A stretch of 6,809 bases of DNA from an alpha proteobacterium SCGC AAA240-E13 (GTDB lineage: Bacteria; Pseudomonadota; Alphaproteobacteria; Pelagibacterales; Pelagibacteraceae), in NCBI GenBank assembly GCA_000504625.1, contig AZHR01000012.1, positions 1 through 6,809 on the forward strand. The letters are read 5' to 3'. The stretch's first letter is position 1, and the number at the start of each line of letters is the position of its first letter. The position numbers and the translations under genes were made by a program. The notes beneath the pieces are model-generated. The model did no database searches. It was not told where the DNA came from and was given only the letters and a program-made list of their open reading frames with translations. Below, one piece after another: positions 5,653-6,809 of this stretch.

Positions 5653-6357
5653 CTAAAAATTTAGTTGTTTAATTTTTTTATTTATTAATTTTAAATCGAT
5701 CCAAGCCAGTTTTTTTTGCTCAGGTTGTCTCATTAAAAAAGCAGGGTGAAAAGATGCGATGATATAAGGTTCACAATTTCCAATTTTTTTTCTCATCCAT
5801 TTTCCTCTTACTTTTGAAATTACCTCTTTATTTCCAATAATTGCATTGAGTGCTGTACTACCTAAAAGTATAAGAATTATAGGATTAATTATCTCTATAT
5901 GTAATTTTAAAAAAGGATAATATCTTTCAATTTCTAGATCAGTAGGTTTTCTATTGTTAGGTGGTCTGTAGTTTACCACATTTGATATGTATACTTTTTT
6001 TCTACTAAGATTTATAGCTTCCAACATTTTATCTAACAATTTTCCTGCACGTCCAACAAAAGGTAGGCCTTCTATATCTTCTTGCGCGCCAGGTCCTTCA
6101 CCTATAAGCATAATTTTAGAGTTCACATTTCCGTCAGAAAAGACCATTTTATTAGCTGAATTCTTTAATTCACAGTTTTTTATAGAATTAATCATTCTTT
6201 TTAATTCACCAAGTCTTTTTAATTTTTCCTCTACATATGATAACTTTTGATTGTTCTTAAATCGATTAATTGGAGAATTATTTATTAATAAATCTATATT
6301 TAACAAATTATAATATTCTATAAGTGAGAGAATTTTTTGATTTATTTGATTATTCAT
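5653..6357 (-). CDS. Uracil-DNA glycosylase, family 4 type, lacking the usual Fe-S cysteines
   Basis: This 234-residue protein belongs to the uracil-DNA glycosylase superfamily, closest to family 4. Such enzymes cut uracil out of DNA to start base excision repair. Motif 1 is GEGPGAQED (86-94), followed by GLPFVGRAGKLLDKML (97-112), SNVVNYRPPNNRKPT (125-139), and motif 2 HPAFLMRQPEQKK (204-216). An N-terminal extension with LIEYYNLLNID and SPINRF resembles that of alphaproteobacterial members. Family 4 enzymes normally hold a 4Fe-4S cluster with four cysteines. Here there are only two (Cys62, Cys195), and the expected positions near IKNC, NYRPP and RYYPFL are otherwise replaced. A standard cluster is therefore unlikely, although I recall reduced cysteine sets in alphaproteobacterial relatives. 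The ATG at 6357-6355 is 5 bases after a TATAAT, suggesting a leaderless message. rnhB follows in the same frame after the TAG. Activity on uracil is inferred from the family. Confidence 0.88.
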   Translation of the reverse strand: MNNQINQKILSLIEYYNLLNIDLLINNSPINRFKNNQKLSYVEEKLKRLGELKRMINSIKNCELKNSANKMVFSDGNVNSKIMLIGEGPGAQEDIEGLPFVGRAGKLLDKMLEAINLSRKKVYISNVVNYRPPNNRKPTDLEIERYYPFLKLHIEIINPIILILLGSTALNAIIGNKEVISKVRGKWMRKKIGNCEPYIIASFHPAFLMRQPEQKKLAWIDLKLINKKIKQLNF

Positions 6358-6362
6358 CGTAG

Positions 6363-6370
6363 ATTATAAT
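6363..6370. promoter_or_regulatory. Overlapping divergent -10 boxes between the glycosylase and TPR genes
   Basis: ATTATAAT contains TATAAT on the plus strand (6365-6370) and TATAAT on the minus strand (6368-6363), overlapping by four bases. Each box is exactly 5 bases from the ATG it faces: ATTTT before the plus-strand ATG at 6376 and CTACG before the minus-strand ATG at 6357. Starting 6 bases after the box, both transcripts would begin at the A of the ATG. No convincing -35 hexamer is seen on either side, so this rests on the -10 matches and symmetry. Confidence 0.5.
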
Positions 6371-6375
6371 ATTTT

Positions 6376-6809
6376 ATGAATTTAAGTTTAACAAAAATTT
6401 TTATTTATATCTTAATTTTTTTTGGTTTTCTTTCAAATTTTTGCGCATATTCATCAAATCAAAAGAAATTATATTCTAGTAAGAGTATTTCTAGTTATTT
6501 TTCTGGAATAATTTCATCTAATAATAATGATAATAAGTTGGCATTAAAATACTTGAACAGTTTAAATCATTTGAAAAATAATCATGATCAATTTAACCGT
6601 GAACTAATTTTTGTGTTAGTACAAACAAAAAAAATTCCGGAAGTATTTTTGTATTTAAAAAAATTAAAAAAAGAAAATTTAAATTTTTTTAACGCTCGCT
6701 TATTAATGGGTACGAATTATTTGCTGGAAAAAAACTATGAAAGATCTGCTCACTACTTTGATTCAATTATTAAGGATAACAATTTTTCCAGTTTCGAAAA
6801 ATTAATTGC
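6376..6809 (+). CDS. Exported TPR-like protein, N-terminal part (3' end beyond the window)
   Basis: The first 144 codons are present, open from the ATG at 6376 to the right edge. Residues 1-27 look like a signal peptide: Lys7, then a hydrophobic stretch (IFIYILIFFGFL) and a polar region after Cys23-Ala-Tyr-Ser. The sequence before Cys23 (SNF) is not a good lipobox, so a periplasmic protein or a membrane anchor is more likely than a lipoprotein. The rest is helical with TPR-like repeats: YFSGIISSNNND-KLALKYLNSL (about 41-63), then FNARLLMGTNYLLEKNYERSAHYFDSII (about 104-131), with the G-x-x-Y-x-x-x-x-x-Y-x-x-A-x-x-x-F spacing of a TPR. The first part resembles the N-terminus of conserved alphaproteobacterial TPR proteins of unknown role, which start with a tyrosine-containing motif and paired helices (from memory). 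The TPR suggests a protein-binding scaffold; no specific function can be given. It is divergent from the glycosylase gene across 18 bases. Confidence 0.75.
   Translation, partial: MNLSLTKIFIYILIFFGFLSNFCAYSSNQKKLYSSKSISSYFSGIISSNNNDNKLALKYLNSLNHLKNNHDQFNRELIFVLVQTKKIPEVFLYLKKLKKENLNFFNARLLMGTNYLLEKNYERSAHYFDSIIKDNNFSSFEKLI

Noticed and set aside
4562..6250. Plus-strand open frames opposite ccrM (4562-4744) and the glycosylase (5987-6250)
   Set aside because: Both are covered by conserved motifs on the minus strand and look like antisense artefacts.
6376..6450. Lipoprotein signal in the TPR-like protein (Cys23)
   Set aside because: The residues before the Cys are Ser-Asn-Phe, which do not fit a lipobox.

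Overview
The window looks like a gene-dense piece of chromosome from a very AT-rich alphaproteobacterium with a streamlined genome, most like the SAR11/Pelagibacterales group. This is inferred from three things: a full-length CcrM-type GANTC methyltransferase of 358 residues with its C-terminal domain (an alphaproteobacterial marker), strong A/T and Lys/Asn/Ile bias in every protein, and spacers of a few bases or overlapping genes. I see no mobile element, RNA gene, CRISPR array, prophage or sign of transfer. The window is ordinary core genome with unusual start-site and promoter architecture.

Layout. (1) Minus strand, 2877 down to 1: a DUF721/DciA-like protein, a periplasmic DsbA-family thiol oxidoreductase, and the N-terminal 598 residues of SMC, running off the left edge. 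The first two overlap by 4 bases and SMC follows after 8 bases, so this is one operon. (2) Plus strand, 2872-3888: mutY, head-to-head with the DUF721 gene. Their two ATG codons lie in one ATGCAT palindrome. (3) Minus strand, 6357 down to 3893: a family-4-type uracil-DNA glycosylase, rnhB (RNase HII) and ccrM. The first two are in the same frame, separated by one TAG, and rnhB has no ATG/GTG/TTG start that keeps its catalytic motif. ccrM has its own good sigma70-like promoter in the only sizeable gap (80 bases); two GANTC sites form an inverted repeat inside that promoter. ccrM and mutY converge with 4 bases between stop codons. (4) Plus strand, 6376 to the right edge: the start of an exported TPR-like protein, divergent from the glycosylase across an 18-base gap holding two overlapping, opposed TATAAT boxes.

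The genes form a genome-maintenance cluster: chromosome organisation (SMC), probable helicase loading (DUF721/DciA), repair of A:8-oxoG mispairs (MutY), uracil removal (UDG), RNA:DNA hybrid and ribonucleotide removal (RNase HII), and cell-cycle DNA methylation (CcrM). The DsbA-like and TPR-like proteins are envelope proteins at either side. There is no gene-free stretch longer than 80 bases.

The points most worth a second look are the GANTC-containing ccrM promoter, an SMC that seems to lack the normal hinge domain, the non-canonical rnhB start, and the two compact divergent starts (2872-2877 and 6355-6378).
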